Source: Clostridia bacterium
Lineage (GTDB): Bacteria; Bacillota; Clostridia; Caldicoprobacterales; Caldicoprobacteraceae
Assembly (NCBI GenBank): GCA_017577715.1
Contig: PKRC01000008.1
Coordinates: 6,490 to 70,489, forward strand
Reading direction: 5' to 3'
DNA: 64,000 bases
Shown here: piece by piece, positions 51,892 through 60,466 of the stretch
Layout: each line of letters starts with the position of its first letter
Numbering within the stretch: the first letter of the stretch is position 1
The notes under the pieces: model-generated
Databases searched by the model: none
What the model was told of the DNA's origin: nothing
The model's input: the letters and a program-made list of their open reading frames with translations, nothing else
Position numbers and translations under genes: made by a program

Positions 51892-53496
51892 TTATGCCTC
51901 TATATACTTCTCCAAGGTCTTTCTCACCGCACCTTTTCCGGCAACCAGTTCCGCAAACATGGCCTCAACCTTAGGCGCCAGCCCATACTCATACAGGTTC
52001 ACGCCAAATATGACCTCGTTGGACAATATGGGCTTTAATGCTTCGGTAAACGGCCCGGTATCCCCCAGCTTTATGCCTTTGACGTATGACTGCAGGGTCT
52101 CCAGCATGGGATCAGGGCTGGGAGTAAAGGGATTGCCATCATCGTCTATCCCCATGAGATACCTGATCCAGCCCGCAAAGACGAGAGGTATATACGTCAA
52201 AGTGGAGATATCCCTCTTGCCGGTCCTGATATAGGCCTTTAAAGTCTCTCCAAAGCGCACCGGTATCTTCTGGGAGGTGTCGGTAGCAATTCTCTGGGGC
52301 GTATCAGGCACAAACGGATTGGGGAAGCGTCTCTCAATGACCTCTTTTATGAAGTCCCGTGGGTCTATTATGCCCGGGTCAACTACCACCGGCAGTCCCT
52401 CTTCATACCCAACCTTCTCTATAAAAGCCTTCAGGTACTTATCCTTCATCTCCTCGGCTATGGATTTATAGCCCAGCAGGCAACCATAGACTGCCAGTAC
52501 GGTGTGAAGGGGATTCAAACAGGTGCACACCTTCATCTTCTCTACCTTATCCACCGTCTCCCTATCGGTGAATATAACGCCGGCCTTCTCCAACGGTGGC
52601 CTCCCGTTTGGAAATACGTCCTCTATTACCAGGTATTGCGCCTCCTCGGCATTCACAAAGGAGGAGATATAAGTATTCTTAGCGGTGCACACTATCTCGG
52701 CGCCTTCAAGGCCATCGGCTTCCAACATGGCCTTCACCTGCTCTGACGGGCGCGGCGTTATCTTGTCTATCATGCTCCAGGGGAATGACACCAGGCTGGA
52801 ATCTTCAATGTAGTCCTTAAAGCCCTTATCCACAAAGCCTTTCTCCACCCAAGCATCGACAAAGGCTTTCACCGCCTCATACAATTTGGTGCCGTTGTGG
52901 GAGCAGTTGTCCATGCTTACCAAGGCTATGGGCAACTTGCCGGCTTGATACCTTCTATAGCACAGCAGCGCGATCATGGCCATCAAAGTTTTGGGCTGAT
53001 CAGGCAGGGAGTTCAAGTCATCCACTACAGCTGGGTAATACTCTCCCCTGGCATTCTTCAAAGAATATCCCTTTTCGGTTATGGTAAAACTTGCCATCTG
53101 TAGCGATGGGGAGGTAAATATCTCGGTCAGCCTATCCATGTTGCCCGTAGCAGGCAAGGCCTCCACCACGCTGGCCACAACCCTCTTATCCACGCTGCCA
53201 TCGGCCTTCAAAGTAACCACTACGCTGAGGTTATCAAATGGCGCATAGGCCTTTTCTATGATCTCCTCGTCGTAAGACTCACATACGATAATCCCCCTGT
53301 CACTGTATCCTCTTTCCAGCAGGGTTTGCTGAAGTACGGCCGGGAAAGCTCTAAATATGTTGCCCGCCCCAAAATGGATCCATATGGGCTCTTTCCTGGT
53401 CTTCTCCCTTACTTTTTGGATATCAAACTCTGGCAGCTTGTAGCCCTTTTCTACCCATTTCTGCCTATTTCCCAGATCGGCCAAGCTGAGCTTCAC
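51892..53496 (-). CDS. mannitol dehydrogenase family protein, probably fructuronate reductase-like
   Basis: 534 residues of the polyol-specific long-chain dehydrogenase family. N-terminal Rossmann start IWIHFGAGNIFRAF (about 38-51), catalytic-region pattern KNTYISSFVNAEE and the family's helix CLNPLHTVLAVYGCLLGYKSI with the conserved Asn/His. Members oxidise mannitol or reduce fructuronate/tagaturonate; which is not decided here, but length and sequence fit the UxuB/fructuronate side in Clostridia. GTG at 53496 (GGGGTG, spacing 6) is preferred over GTG 53505. Confidence 0.87.
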   Translation of the reverse strand: MKLSLADLGNRQKWVEKGYKLPEFDIQKVREKTRKEPIWIHFGAGNIFRAFPAVLQQTLLERGYSDRGIIVCESYDEEIIEKAYAPFDNLSVVVTLKADGSVDKRVVASVVEALPATGNMDRLTEIFTSPSLQMASFTITEKGYSLKNARGEYYPAVVDDLNSLPDQPKTLMAMIALLCYRRYQAGKLPIALVSMDNCSHNGTKLYEAVKAFVDAWVEKGFVDKGFKDYIEDSSLVSFPWSMIDKITPRPSEQVKAMLEADGLEGAEIVCTAKNTYISSFVNAEEAQYLVIEDVFPNGRPPLEKAGVIFTDRETVDKVEKMKVCTCLNPLHTVLAVYGCLLGYKSIAEEMKDKYLKAFIEKVGYEEGLPVVVDPGIIDPRDFIKEVIERRFPNPFVPDTPQRIATDTSQKIPVRFGETLKAYIRTGKRDISTLTYIPLVFAGWIRYLMGIDDDGNPFTPSPDPMLETLQSYVKGIKLGDTGPFTEALKPILSNEVIFGVNLYEYGLAPKVEAMFAELVAGKGAVRKTLEKYIEA

Positions 53497-53536
53497 CGCT
53501 TTCACCCCAATTTCTAAACTAAATATATATATTATG

Positions 53537-53562
53537 CCACTATCCAGGCTTTAGGATAGTGG
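53537..53562 (-). terminator. hairpin between rnf and the dehydrogenase
   Basis: CCACTATCC/GGATAGTGG with an 8-base loop, 41 bases upstream of the dehydrogenase start; AT-rich but not pure T tail. It may end the rnf transcript or act as an operator. Confidence 0.55.
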
Positions 53563-53619
53563 CCTGTAAAACGCAAACCGGGTTAACCGCTTACCTCATT
53601 ACCTGTCAGTACTCTCCTG

Positions 53620-53927
53620 TTAAGATAACGCTTTTGTAACGTCCTCCCGATTTAACAACCCATTCATTTGGCTTCTCGGGCGAGCATTCCTCCACCTAAC
53701 CCTCGCATCGATCGGGGTCGCGCTTCGAATCCTAGCGGAGGTTGAGCGCAATGGCAACCACCGTGCAACATTGCATCCACCGGACAACATAGCATCCACC
53801 GGGCAGCGCTCGACGCACTGGCCGCAACCCGTACACCTATCAAACAAGCACCCTGTGTTTTTGCTTTCGCTCGCCCTCTATGGCTTCAAACTTGCACACA
53901 CTCTTGCAAACAGTACAGCCTATGCAC
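53620..53927 (-). pseudogene. out-of-frame 2[4Fe-4S] extension of rnfB, decayed
   Basis: Behind the rnfB stop the minus strand still encodes two ferredoxin motifs, each in a different frame. One frame (53947-53840) reads DKCIGCTVCKSVCKFEAIEG and then stops. The next (53847 on) reads FDRCTGCGQCVERCPVDAM and then runs into 19-bp tandem repeats and unrelated sequence. Both shifts are +1 relative to the previous frame. Together they look like the C-terminal two-cluster ferredoxin extension known from clostridial RnfB, broken by two small indels. Confidence 0.7.
53746..53802. repeat. three 19-bp imperfect tandem repeats
   Basis: Units at 53746-53764, 53765-53783 and 53784-53802 share CATCCACCG-like cores. 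The unit length is not a multiple of three and lies inside the broken rnfB extension. Confidence 0.85.
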
Positions 53928-54755
53928 TTATCCCTCAGATACAGAAGCTACCTTGCGCTTTGAAAAATCGGCATATATGGCGCCAGTTGGGCATTTTTCA
54001 GCGCATGCCATGCAGTTTACACACTTATCATACCTTATCCTGGCAAGATTGTCAACAAAGTCTATGGCATCAAACTGGCAAGCCTTAACGCACAGCCTGC
54101 AACCTATGCATCCCACCTTGCAGTTTTGGCGCACCTGTTTGCCTGGATCCCTGGATATGCAAAGCACCTGTACCAGGCTGGACTGGGGAATAAGCTCTAT
54201 CAACTTCTTTGGACAGGCCTCCACGCACTTGCCGCACCCGGTACACTTATCCGGATCCACCACAGCAATGCCATCATCGGCAATGTGGATGGCATCAAAG
54301 GGGCACGCTCTCACGCAGGTCCCAAGTCCAAGGCAACCATAGCTGCAACCTTTATATCCTCCGGCCAGCATGGACGCCGCCACGCAGTCCTGTATGCCCT
54401 TATATTCATACTTGTTTACGGCGTTGTGGCAGTTACCCTGGCACAGCACACGGGCAATGGCTCGTTCCCTCTCCTCCACATCAACGCCCATTATGGCGCC
54501 CACCTTCATGGCCACCGTCGCCCCCCCTACGGTACAGCCGTCCACCGGTGCCCTGCCGGCAACCACAGCCTGTGCAAACCCATCGCACCCGGGATAGCCG
54601 CAGGCCCCGCAGTTAGCGCCCGGTAGCACTTCATGTATGGCTTCAACCCTGGGATCTTTTTCAACAGCAAACCTTTTGGAGGCAAAAGCCAGCACCGCTC
54701 CAAATAATAGCCCCATGCCCCCCAGACTGAGCAGGGACAGCAATACCTTCTCCAT
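53928..54755 (-). CDS. rnfB: Rnf complex subunit B, ferredoxin-type electron carrier
   Basis: 275 residues: an N-terminal membrane helix (about 3-25), the Rnf-specific 4Fe-4S loop CGACGYPGC with a later C (about 49-74), then four more Cys motifs, CLGLGTCVRACP, CTGCGKCVEACP, CIGCRLCVKAC and CVNCMACAEKCP. The third lacks the final Pro. RnfB is the entry point for ferredoxin electrons. The reading frame ends at 53928 just before further ferredoxin sequence in other frames. Start ATG 54755 (GGGGGG nearby) or TTG 54761. Last intact gene of the operon. Confidence 0.95.
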   Translation of the reverse strand: MEKVLLSLLSLGGMGLLFGAVLAFASKRFAVEKDPRVEAIHEVLPGANCGACGYPGCDGFAQAVVAGRAPVDGCTVGGATVAMKVGAIMGVDVEERERAIARVLCQGNCHNAVNKYEYKGIQDCVAASMLAGGYKGCSYGCLGLGTCVRACPFDAIHIADDGIAVVDPDKCTGCGKCVEACPKKLIELIPQSSLVQVLCISRDPGKQVRQNCKVGCIGCRLCVKACQFDAIDFVDNLARIRYDKCVNCMACAEKCPTGAIYADFSKRKVASVSEG

Positions 54756-54770
54756 GGACAATAACCCCCC

Positions 54771-55358
54771 TCACTTTATGAGCCCCTGGAACCCTAAAAA
54801 GGCCACCGACATCAACCCCGCCGTAATAAGGGCTATGGGAAACCCTTTAAGCGGCTTGGGGATATCGGACAACTCCAGCCGTTCCCGTATACCGGCAAAA
54901 AGCACTATGGCCAGGGTAAATCCAAGGGCGGCTCCCACTCCGTTAAACAGCGCCTGAATCAAATCATACTTCTCGTCTATGTTTATGATGGCCACGCCCA
55001 GCACGGCGCAGTTGGTGGTAATAAGCGGTAAATACACGCCTAACGCCTGATACAGCGTCGGGCTGGTCTTCTGGATGACCATTTCGACAAACTGCACCAG
55101 CGAGGCTATTACCAGAATGAATATGATGGTCTGGAGATACCCAAGGCCCAAAGGCTCAAGTATGGCATACTGGACTATATAGGTGATCAGAGACGTCATG
55201 GCCATCACGAAGGTAACGGCAGCACCCATCCCCACAGCGGTTTCAACCCGCTTGGATACCCCAAGGAATGGGCATATACCTAAGAACCTCGACATGACGA
55301 AGTTGTTTATGAGTATCGAACTTATCAATATGACGAATATCTTGCTCACGTATTCCAT
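54771..55358 (-). CDS. rnfA: Rnf complex subunit A
   Basis: 195 residues, six hydrophobic helices, with the Rnf/Nqr signature NNFVMSRFLGICPFLGVS (about 18-35) and its mirrored TTNCAVLGVA. RnfA pairs with the related RnfE in an inverted arrangement across the membrane and holds a cluster between their conserved Cys. AGGGGG precedes the ATG; 162 bases separate it from rnfE. Confidence 0.97.
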   Translation of the reverse strand: MEYVSKIFVILISSILINNFVMSRFLGICPFLGVSKRVETAVGMGAAVTFVMAMTSLITYIVQYAILEPLGLGYLQTIIFILVIASLVQFVEMVIQKTSPTLYQALGVYLPLITTNCAVLGVAIINIDEKYDLIQALFNGVGAALGFTLAIVLFAGIRERLELSDIPKPLKGFPIALITAGLMSVAFLGFQGLIK

Positions 55359-55520
55359 ACCATTTCCCCCTACACATGGCTTTTAAATTGAGCCTACACC
55401 CGCTCAAGTACAAGGGCACAGCCCAGCGGCCATATCCTAACACATCAAAAGCAAAATTCGAAACATCAGCCCGCAATTTAACGCTCAACATCCATCCCAG
55501 GAACTTCGCTGATCCAGGTC

Positions 55521-56117
55521 CTATTCAGTCCTGCCCGTCAGCTTGTTGAGCAGCCCCAGCACCAGCCCAAGGGTTATAAACCCACCGGGAGGTAGTATCA
55601 TGATGACGGCCGGACTAAAGCTTTCGGGAAAAACGGGCATACCAAACCAGGTCCCGGCACCCAGTATCTCGCGTATCGAACCCAGTAAAAGCAGCGCCAG
55701 CGTAAACCCTACGCCCATACCCAACCCATCAACTACCGATAGCAGGGCCGAATTCTTGGACGCAAAGGATTCGGCCCTTGCCAGAATGATGCAGTTTACG
55801 ACAATAAGCGGGATATATATGCCCAGGCTCTCGTTGAGCTCGGGAAGAAAAGCCTGCATTATCATGCTGACCACCGTAACAAAGGTGGCGATGACCACCA
55901 CAAAGGCTGGTATCCTTATCTTCTGGGGTATAAAATTCTTAAGCAACGATATCACCAAATTCGATCCTATCAGAACAAAAGTGGTGGCCAGCCCCATGCC
56001 TATGCCGTTTATGGCCGCGGTAGTCAAGGCAAGGGTGGGACACATTCCCAAAACCATCCTGAAGGTGGGATTTTCATTGATGACGCCATTGAAAAATACG
56101 CTCAAAGCTTTCTTCAT
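55521..56117 (-). CDS. rnfE: Rnf complex subunit E
   Basis: 198 residues with six helices and the paired motifs NPTFRMVLGMCPTLALTT and VVNCIILARAESFASKN, the RnfE equivalents of those in RnfA. Start overlaps the rnfG stop by ATGA. Confidence 0.97.
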   Translation of the reverse strand: MKKALSVFFNGVINENPTFRMVLGMCPTLALTTAAINGIGMGLATTFVLIGSNLVISLLKNFIPQKIRIPAFVVVIATFVTVVSMIMQAFLPELNESLGIYIPLIVVNCIILARAESFASKNSALLSVVDGLGMGVGFTLALLLLGSIREILGAGTWFGMPVFPESFSPAVIMILPPGGFITLGLVLGLLNKLTGRTE

Positions 56118-56701
56118 CCTTCAGCACCCCCGTCCTTTAATAGCCGGCCGTATAGCTCTAAAGCAGAATTCACACCTTCTGTCACCGCCTTTGAGGATAT
56201 GGTAGCGCCGGTTATAGCTTGCACTTCTGTATCCTTGGTGGCGCTTCCCCTTACCACCGCCAGCGGACTACCAGCCGGCTTGCCACTATACTGGCTTAAG
56301 AAATCAGAGCCGGCAGCTTTGGCCCCCAGCCCGGGGGTTTCGTTGTGGCTTACGATGCTGACGTTTTCGATCCTATCTTCCTTAGAGTTTATTCCCACAA
56401 ACAGCTCCACATCCCCGCCATACCCCTTGGATATCACCTTAAATACGTAGCCTACCGTGTCGCTCCCCGACTTGCCCTGGTAAGCCTCAACGACGTTGGG
56501 ATACTGACCCTTATATTCCGATAAGTCAATCTGGACGAATTCTTCGGCACCGGGCAGCACTGCTTTTCGAGTTTCCAGGCTAGCCAGTTCGTTCTGAATC
56601 CTTATGGGCTCTTCGGTGACAGCATAGGTGATGCCCAGAGCCAGAGCTGCCACCGCAGTTATTATGAATAACTTTATAGATAGCTTTACGCCTTCAGACA
56701 T
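56114..56701 (-). CDS. rnfG: Rnf complex subunit G, FMN-binding
   Basis: 195 residues: an N-terminal helix (about 8-28) and an extracytoplasmic FMN-binding domain. The flavin is attached to the Thr of the TGATISS motif (about 174-180, preceded by DTEVQAI). Start overlaps rnfD by 8 bases, with GAGGTGAGGG as ribosome binding site. Confidence 0.96.
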   Translation of the reverse strand: MSEGVKLSIKLFIITAVAALALGITYAVTEEPIRIQNELASLETRKAVLPGAEEFVQIDLSEYKGQYPNVVEAYQGKSGSDTVGYVFKVISKGYGGDVELFVGINSKEDRIENVSIVSHNETPGLGAKAAGSDFLSQYSGKPAGSPLAVVRGSATKDTEVQAITGATISSKAVTEGVNSALELYGRLLKDGGAEG

Positions 56702-57698
56702 CTGCCCTCACCTCCCCATAAATTCGGGGCATGGTAAACCTGTCAATCAAGGGAGTGGCCACGTTCATCAGCAGTATGGAATAAGTGACCCCTTCGGGAT
56801 AGCCGCCGTACAATCGGATAATAGATGTGATTATTCCGCATCCAATACCCATTATTATCTGCCCTTTAGGCGTCACCGGTGAGGACGAGTAGTCGGTAGC
56901 CATATAGAACGCTCCCAGCATAAGGCCGCCCGAAAATATGTGGTATATGGCGTTTCCGGTAAAGAGGCCTTGAGGCCCCAAAATCCAGGTAAGCAGCGCC
57001 ACGGTGCCGATGAAGCTTACCGGGATCCTCCAGCTTATCACCCTTCTCCACAGCAGATAAGCAGCACCTATGAGAAGGGCCAGGTCGGACGTCTCGCCCA
57101 GGCAACCTCTAGTACCGCCTACAATGATGGACCACAGTGGAGGAAGCTGCTCTTCCGTCCCCTCCAGCCCTTTGAGTATGGCAAGGGGTGTGGCCGAACT
57201 GACGGCATCAGTTGCTCCGCTCACAGACCAATTAGTCGACGCCATTCCACTTGCAGCGCCGCGGATGGGGTCAGCCCAGGTGGTCATATACACCGGCCAC
57301 GCGGCCAGCAAAATAGCTCTGGCAGCCAAGGCTGGGTTCATGAAGTTATGTCCCAGCCCACCAAAGGCCTGCTTGACCAAAGCAATGGCGATAGCAGAAC
57401 CCACCACGGGCAACCACAGCGGAACGGTAGGCGGCAGGTTAAAAGCCAGCATAAGCCCCGTCACCACAGCGCTCCAATCGCTGATGGTAACCGGCTTTTT
57501 CATGAGCTTTTGCACAATGGCTTCGGTCATCACGGCCGATAAAACCGATATGACCATTATCAAAGCCGCTCTTCCCCCGAAGAAGTATACGCCGGCTGCC
57601 GCCGCCGGCAAAAGGGCTAGCACCACATCCAGCATGATGCGGGCCGTGGTATCCTTTGAATACACGTGGGGGGAAGAAGAAACTATCAAAGGCTCCAT
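56694..57698 (-). CDS. rnfD: Rnf complex subunit D, FMN-binding ion-pump subunit
   Basis: 334 residues, about ten helices. The covalent FMN site is the Thr in SVSGATDAVSSATPL (about 160-174). Family motifs FNLPPTVPLWLP and GGLGHNFMNPALAARA are present. With RnfA and E it forms the pump that couples electron flow to Na+ or H+ export. The ATG at 57698 has GAGGGGG upstream. A 263-base spacer with alternative hairpins separates it from rnfC. Confidence 0.96.
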   Translation of the reverse strand: MEPLIVSSSPHVYSKDTTARIMLDVVLALLPAAAAGVYFFGGRAALIMVISVLSAVMTEAIVQKLMKKPVTISDWSAVVTGLMLAFNLPPTVPLWLPVVGSAIAIALVKQAFGGLGHNFMNPALAARAILLAAWPVYMTTWADPIRGAASGMASTNWSVSGATDAVSSATPLAILKGLEGTEEQLPPLWSIIVGGTRGCLGETSDLALLIGAAYLLWRRVISWRIPVSFIGTVALLTWILGPQGLFTGNAIYHIFSGGLMLGAFYMATDYSSSPVTPKGQIIMGIGCGIITSIIRLYGGYPEGVTYSILLMNVATPLIDRFTMPRIYGEVRADV

Positions 57699-57768
57699 CG
57701 CAACATCCCCCTCTTCATCTAAACCATATGGGTACAAACCCGGTTTAGAAGGTTGGGGTATTTGTAAT

Positions 57769-57819
57769 CCGCCTTTATATGATGCTGTCCCGGCCCCAAC
57801 AGGCGGTATTTGGGACAGC
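57769..57819 (-). promoter_or_regulatory. mutually exclusive hairpins in the rnfC-rnfD spacer
   Basis: GCTGTCCC (57784-57791) pairs with GGGACAGC (57812-57819), and CCGCCT (57769-57774) pairs with AGGCGG (57801-57806). The second arm lies inside the first hairpin's loop, so both cannot form at once. This could be a folding switch or processing site tuning rnfD and later genes; inferred. Confidence 0.4.
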
Positions 57820-57961
57820 CCTGCTTCTTATAACTTTGCTCCTTAACTGAACGCAGAACAATCATGCCTTGGTTTAAACAGTCCAATCCTTGGGCAAAAG
57901 CTACGCAACAACGCACACAACAGGCTTCTGGAGCTTTACCGTTGCCTATCAGCAGCTGGCA

Positions 57962-59296
57962 TCAGTTGGCCGCAGCACGCTTTCTCCTTTCGGTAATCAC
58001 CCGTTTAGCAGTGCGCACCGATTGCACAAGCGGACGCTTAGCAGGACATATATATGAGCAACAGCCGCACTCTATGCAGTCCATGGCATGTAGCCTTTCG
58101 CTGTTATCATAGTCCCCCTTGAGGGCATAAGCGCTGATAAATAAAGGCATAAGTCCCATGGGGCAGGCCTCTACGCATCTGCCGCACCGTATACATGGAC
58201 CCGGTTCGGGCGTCTCGGCTTCCTGCTTGGTGAGCACCAGGATCCCCGAGGTGCCCTTTATGACCGGCACATCCAGGGTGTACTGTGCAATCCCCATCAT
58301 GGGCCCTCCCGATATCACCTTGGCGGGCTGGCCCACCAGTCCTCCGCAGGCGTCGATCACATCCTTAAAGGGCGTGCCAATGCGCACCAGAAGATTCTTG
58401 GGCTGGGCCACCCCACCGCCCGTCACCGTTACGATGCGCTCTATCAGCGGCATGCCCGTCTTTATTGCCCGGGCAATGGCAGCCGCCGTACCCACGTTGT
58501 TGACCACAACTCCTACGTCCATGGGCAGGCCCCCCGACGGCACCTGCCTGCCAGTCAAGGCATATATGAGCTGTTTTTCGGCGCCCTGAGGGTACCTGGT
58601 CTTAAGCTTCACCACCTCGACCCCGGACACCGATTTGGCGGCATCCGCCATAGCGCGTATGGCATCGGGCTTGTTGTCCTCTATGGCAATGTACCCTCTT
58701 TCAACCCCCAACACTTTCATGATGACCTTCAAGCCTTCTACTATATCCTGCGGATTTTCAACCATCAAGCGGTGGTCGGCCGTTAGATAAGGCTCGCATT
58801 CGGCACCGTTCAGTATCACTAGGTCTATCTTTTTGTCCTTAGGCGGCGAAAGCTTGACATGAGTAGGAAATGCAGCACCGCCCATGCCCACGATTCCGGC
58901 TTCAAGGATCAAATTTCTTAACTCCTCGGCGTCCATAGACTCCATATCCCTTGGGATTATGGACTCATCAGGCTCATCCATGCCGTCATTCTCGATAATA
59001 ACGGCAAGCCCCTCCCCCATCGCAGGATGGGGCATCTGCTTAATCTCCTTCACAACCCCCGAAACGCTGGCATGAACCGGCGCACCCACAAAACCCTTGG
59101 GCTGCCCAATCTTTTGGCCCAGCTTAACGCGGTCCCCCGGCTTTACCAGCGGTTCACATGGGGCACCTGTGTGTTGCTGCAAATGTATATACACCAGCTT
59201 GGGCGCTTGCATCCGTTCAACCGCTTTGTCCTGTGTGCCCTCTTTCCTGTGGGGAGGATGCACCCCTCCTTTAAACCCAAACACCTTCAACCCCAT
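57962..59296 (-). CDS. rnfC: Rnf complex subunit C, NADH-binding
   Basis: 444 residues. RnfC passes electrons to NAD+. N-terminal biotinyl-lipoyl-like beta region (about 30-85), flavin/NAD domain with AGIVGMGGAAFPTHVK (about 133-148) and GAECEPY (164-170), then two 4Fe-4S motifs CIRCGRCVEACP (368-379) and CIECGCCSYICP (407-418). First gene of rnfCDGEAB. Start ATG 59296 with AAGGTG upstream. Confidence 0.97.
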   Translation of the reverse strand: MGLKVFGFKGGVHPPHRKEGTQDKAVERMQAPKLVYIHLQQHTGAPCEPLVKPGDRVKLGQKIGQPKGFVGAPVHASVSGVVKEIKQMPHPAMGEGLAVIIENDGMDEPDESIIPRDMESMDAEELRNLILEAGIVGMGGAAFPTHVKLSPPKDKKIDLVILNGAECEPYLTADHRLMVENPQDIVEGLKVIMKVLGVERGYIAIEDNKPDAIRAMADAAKSVSGVEVVKLKTRYPQGAEKQLIYALTGRQVPSGGLPMDVGVVVNNVGTAAAIARAIKTGMPLIERIVTVTGGGVAQPKNLLVRIGTPFKDVIDACGGLVGQPAKVISGGPMMGIAQYTLDVPVIKGTSGILVLTKQEAETPEPGPCIRCGRCVEACPMGLMPLFISAYALKGDYDNSERLHAMDCIECGCCSYICPAKRPLVQSVRTAKRVITERRKRAAAN

Positions 59297-59402
59297 CTCA
59301 CACACCTTCTTCACCTTAAATCTTTATAACTTATCCGATGCACAAGTCAGCACGCGACTTAATTCGGAATATTGCAACATAATATACATACATCCTCAGA
59401 AT

Positions 59403-59444
59403 ATTATAACATAGTTTTTATAAAAAATGTTATACATCACACAA
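59403..59444 (-). promoter_or_regulatory. candidate rnf promoter region
   Basis: Two overlapping possibilities on the minus strand: TTGTGT (59444-59439), 16 bases, TATAAA; or an isolated TATAAT (59408-59403). The spacer 59297-59685 is AT-rich and contains no gene. Confidence 0.35.
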
Positions 59445-59482
59445 GTTTATTTTTTAACAAATGGCTTGAAAACAGCATTTTA

Positions 59483-59498
59483 AACAGTTTTAACTGTT
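59483..59498. promoter_or_regulatory. palindrome upstream of rnf, candidate operator
   Basis: AACAGTT-TT-AACTGTT is a perfect 16-base inverted repeat, followed at once by GTTATATAAC (59496-59505). It lies about 190 bases before rnfC; it does not match the Rex consensus well. Confidence 0.4.
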
Positions 59499-59685
59499 AT
59501 ATAACTAGTACACACTGTAATATGTGTATTATACATATATTCCAAAAAATTTAAGAAAAGTTTGCTAATTTTTTTGAAAATGCAAGGCTGCTTTCATGGC
59601 GTTGGCATGTTACAAATTTAGCAATCTCTGAAAAAATTCTTTAGCAATTTCATGAAAAGCTCCTTTGCTATTCCGCAATCGCACG

Positions 59686-60039
59686 TTATTTTTTTTCGCT
59701 TCGCTTAAGCTCCCAAATGCCCATTGTCAGCAGGAAAATACCAAACAGCTTCTTCAATACGTCGGAAGAGATAGCAACAGCAAGCTTTGCACCCAGAAAT
59801 GCTCCTATGGCTCCTGCTAGAACGAGATAGAAGGCCATCCTATATTTGATGTATCCGTTTTTGATATGAAGCCAGATTGCCAGAATTGCCGTAGGAAAGA
59901 ATGCCGCCAGATTGACCCCCTGGGCAGCGTGCTGGGACAAGCCGACCAAAAAGACAAGAGCAGGGATGAGGATGCTTCCTCCACCGATGCCCATCCCACC
60001 GATGATCCCGAAAGCCAGTCCTATAAAAAAAAGCAGCAT
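59686..60039 (-). CDS. half-size TSUP (TauE/SafE) transporter, second half
   Basis: 117 residues, four hydrophobic helices, equal to one of the two repeats of a full TSUP transporter, with the glycine-rich GGMGIGGGSILIPALV near the N-terminus. TSUP proteins move sulfite, sulfoacetate or other organic anions. Start is one base after the stop of its paralogue, so the two are made together and probably pair into a full transporter. Confidence 0.88.
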   Translation of the reverse strand: MLLFFIGLAFGIIGGMGIGGGSILIPALVFLVGLSQHAAQGVNLAAFFPTAILAIWLHIKNGYIKYRMAFYLVLAGAIGAFLGAKLAVAISSDVLKKLFGIFLLTMGIWELKRSEKK

Positions 60040-60040
60040 T

Positions 60041-60394
60041 TTATGTAATCATCCTTATTGCAGCAATGATCATGAAAAGTCCAAAAACTTTACGTAGCCA
60101 GTAAGGCGAGATTCGATTGAGGATCCACGCCCCTATAAGGCCACCTATGGCACCGCCGGCGGCCACCTTCCATATCACATCCCACTGAAAAAATCCGCCT
60201 CTGAAATACACAAAGGAGCTTATGGCCGTCAAAGGCAATATGACCGCCAGGGCAGTAGCGTGGGCATCGTGCTCTTTCATACCCAAAAGATGTACCATGG
60301 CAGGCACCACGATTGTGCCGCCTCCCGAGCCAAAAAAGCCGTTGCACAGCCCCGCTGCAAAACCTGCTATGCCAATTTTGATCCAATGTTTCAT
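60041..60394 (-). CDS. half-size TSUP (TauE/SafE) transporter, first half
   Basis: 117 residues, four helices, with GFFGSGGGTIVVPAMV, the same loop as in its neighbour. Equal length and spacing of features show a gene pair derived from one repeat. Upstream the reading frame has no further TSUP sequence, so it is not a frameshifted full-length protein. Substrate unknown. Confidence 0.88.
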   Translation of the reverse strand: MKHWIKIGIAGFAAGLCNGFFGSGGGTIVVPAMVHLLGMKEHDAHATALAVILPLTAISSFVYFRGGFFQWDVIWKVAAGGAIGGLIGAWILNRISPYWLRKVFGLFMIIAAIRMIT

Positions 60395-60466
60395 CCCTTA
60401 CATCACCAGTAATTAATCTTGCCAAAGCACTAGCCTTTTATGCCTATATAAACAAAGCCACTGGTC

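Noticed and set aside
57070..57846. Plus-strand frame ending in a Pro/Gly/Trp-rich 40-residue tail within the rnfC-rnfD spacer
   Set aside because: Most of it is antisense to rnfD. The tail looks protein-like by chance, as it contains the hairpin arms, and there is no start signal.
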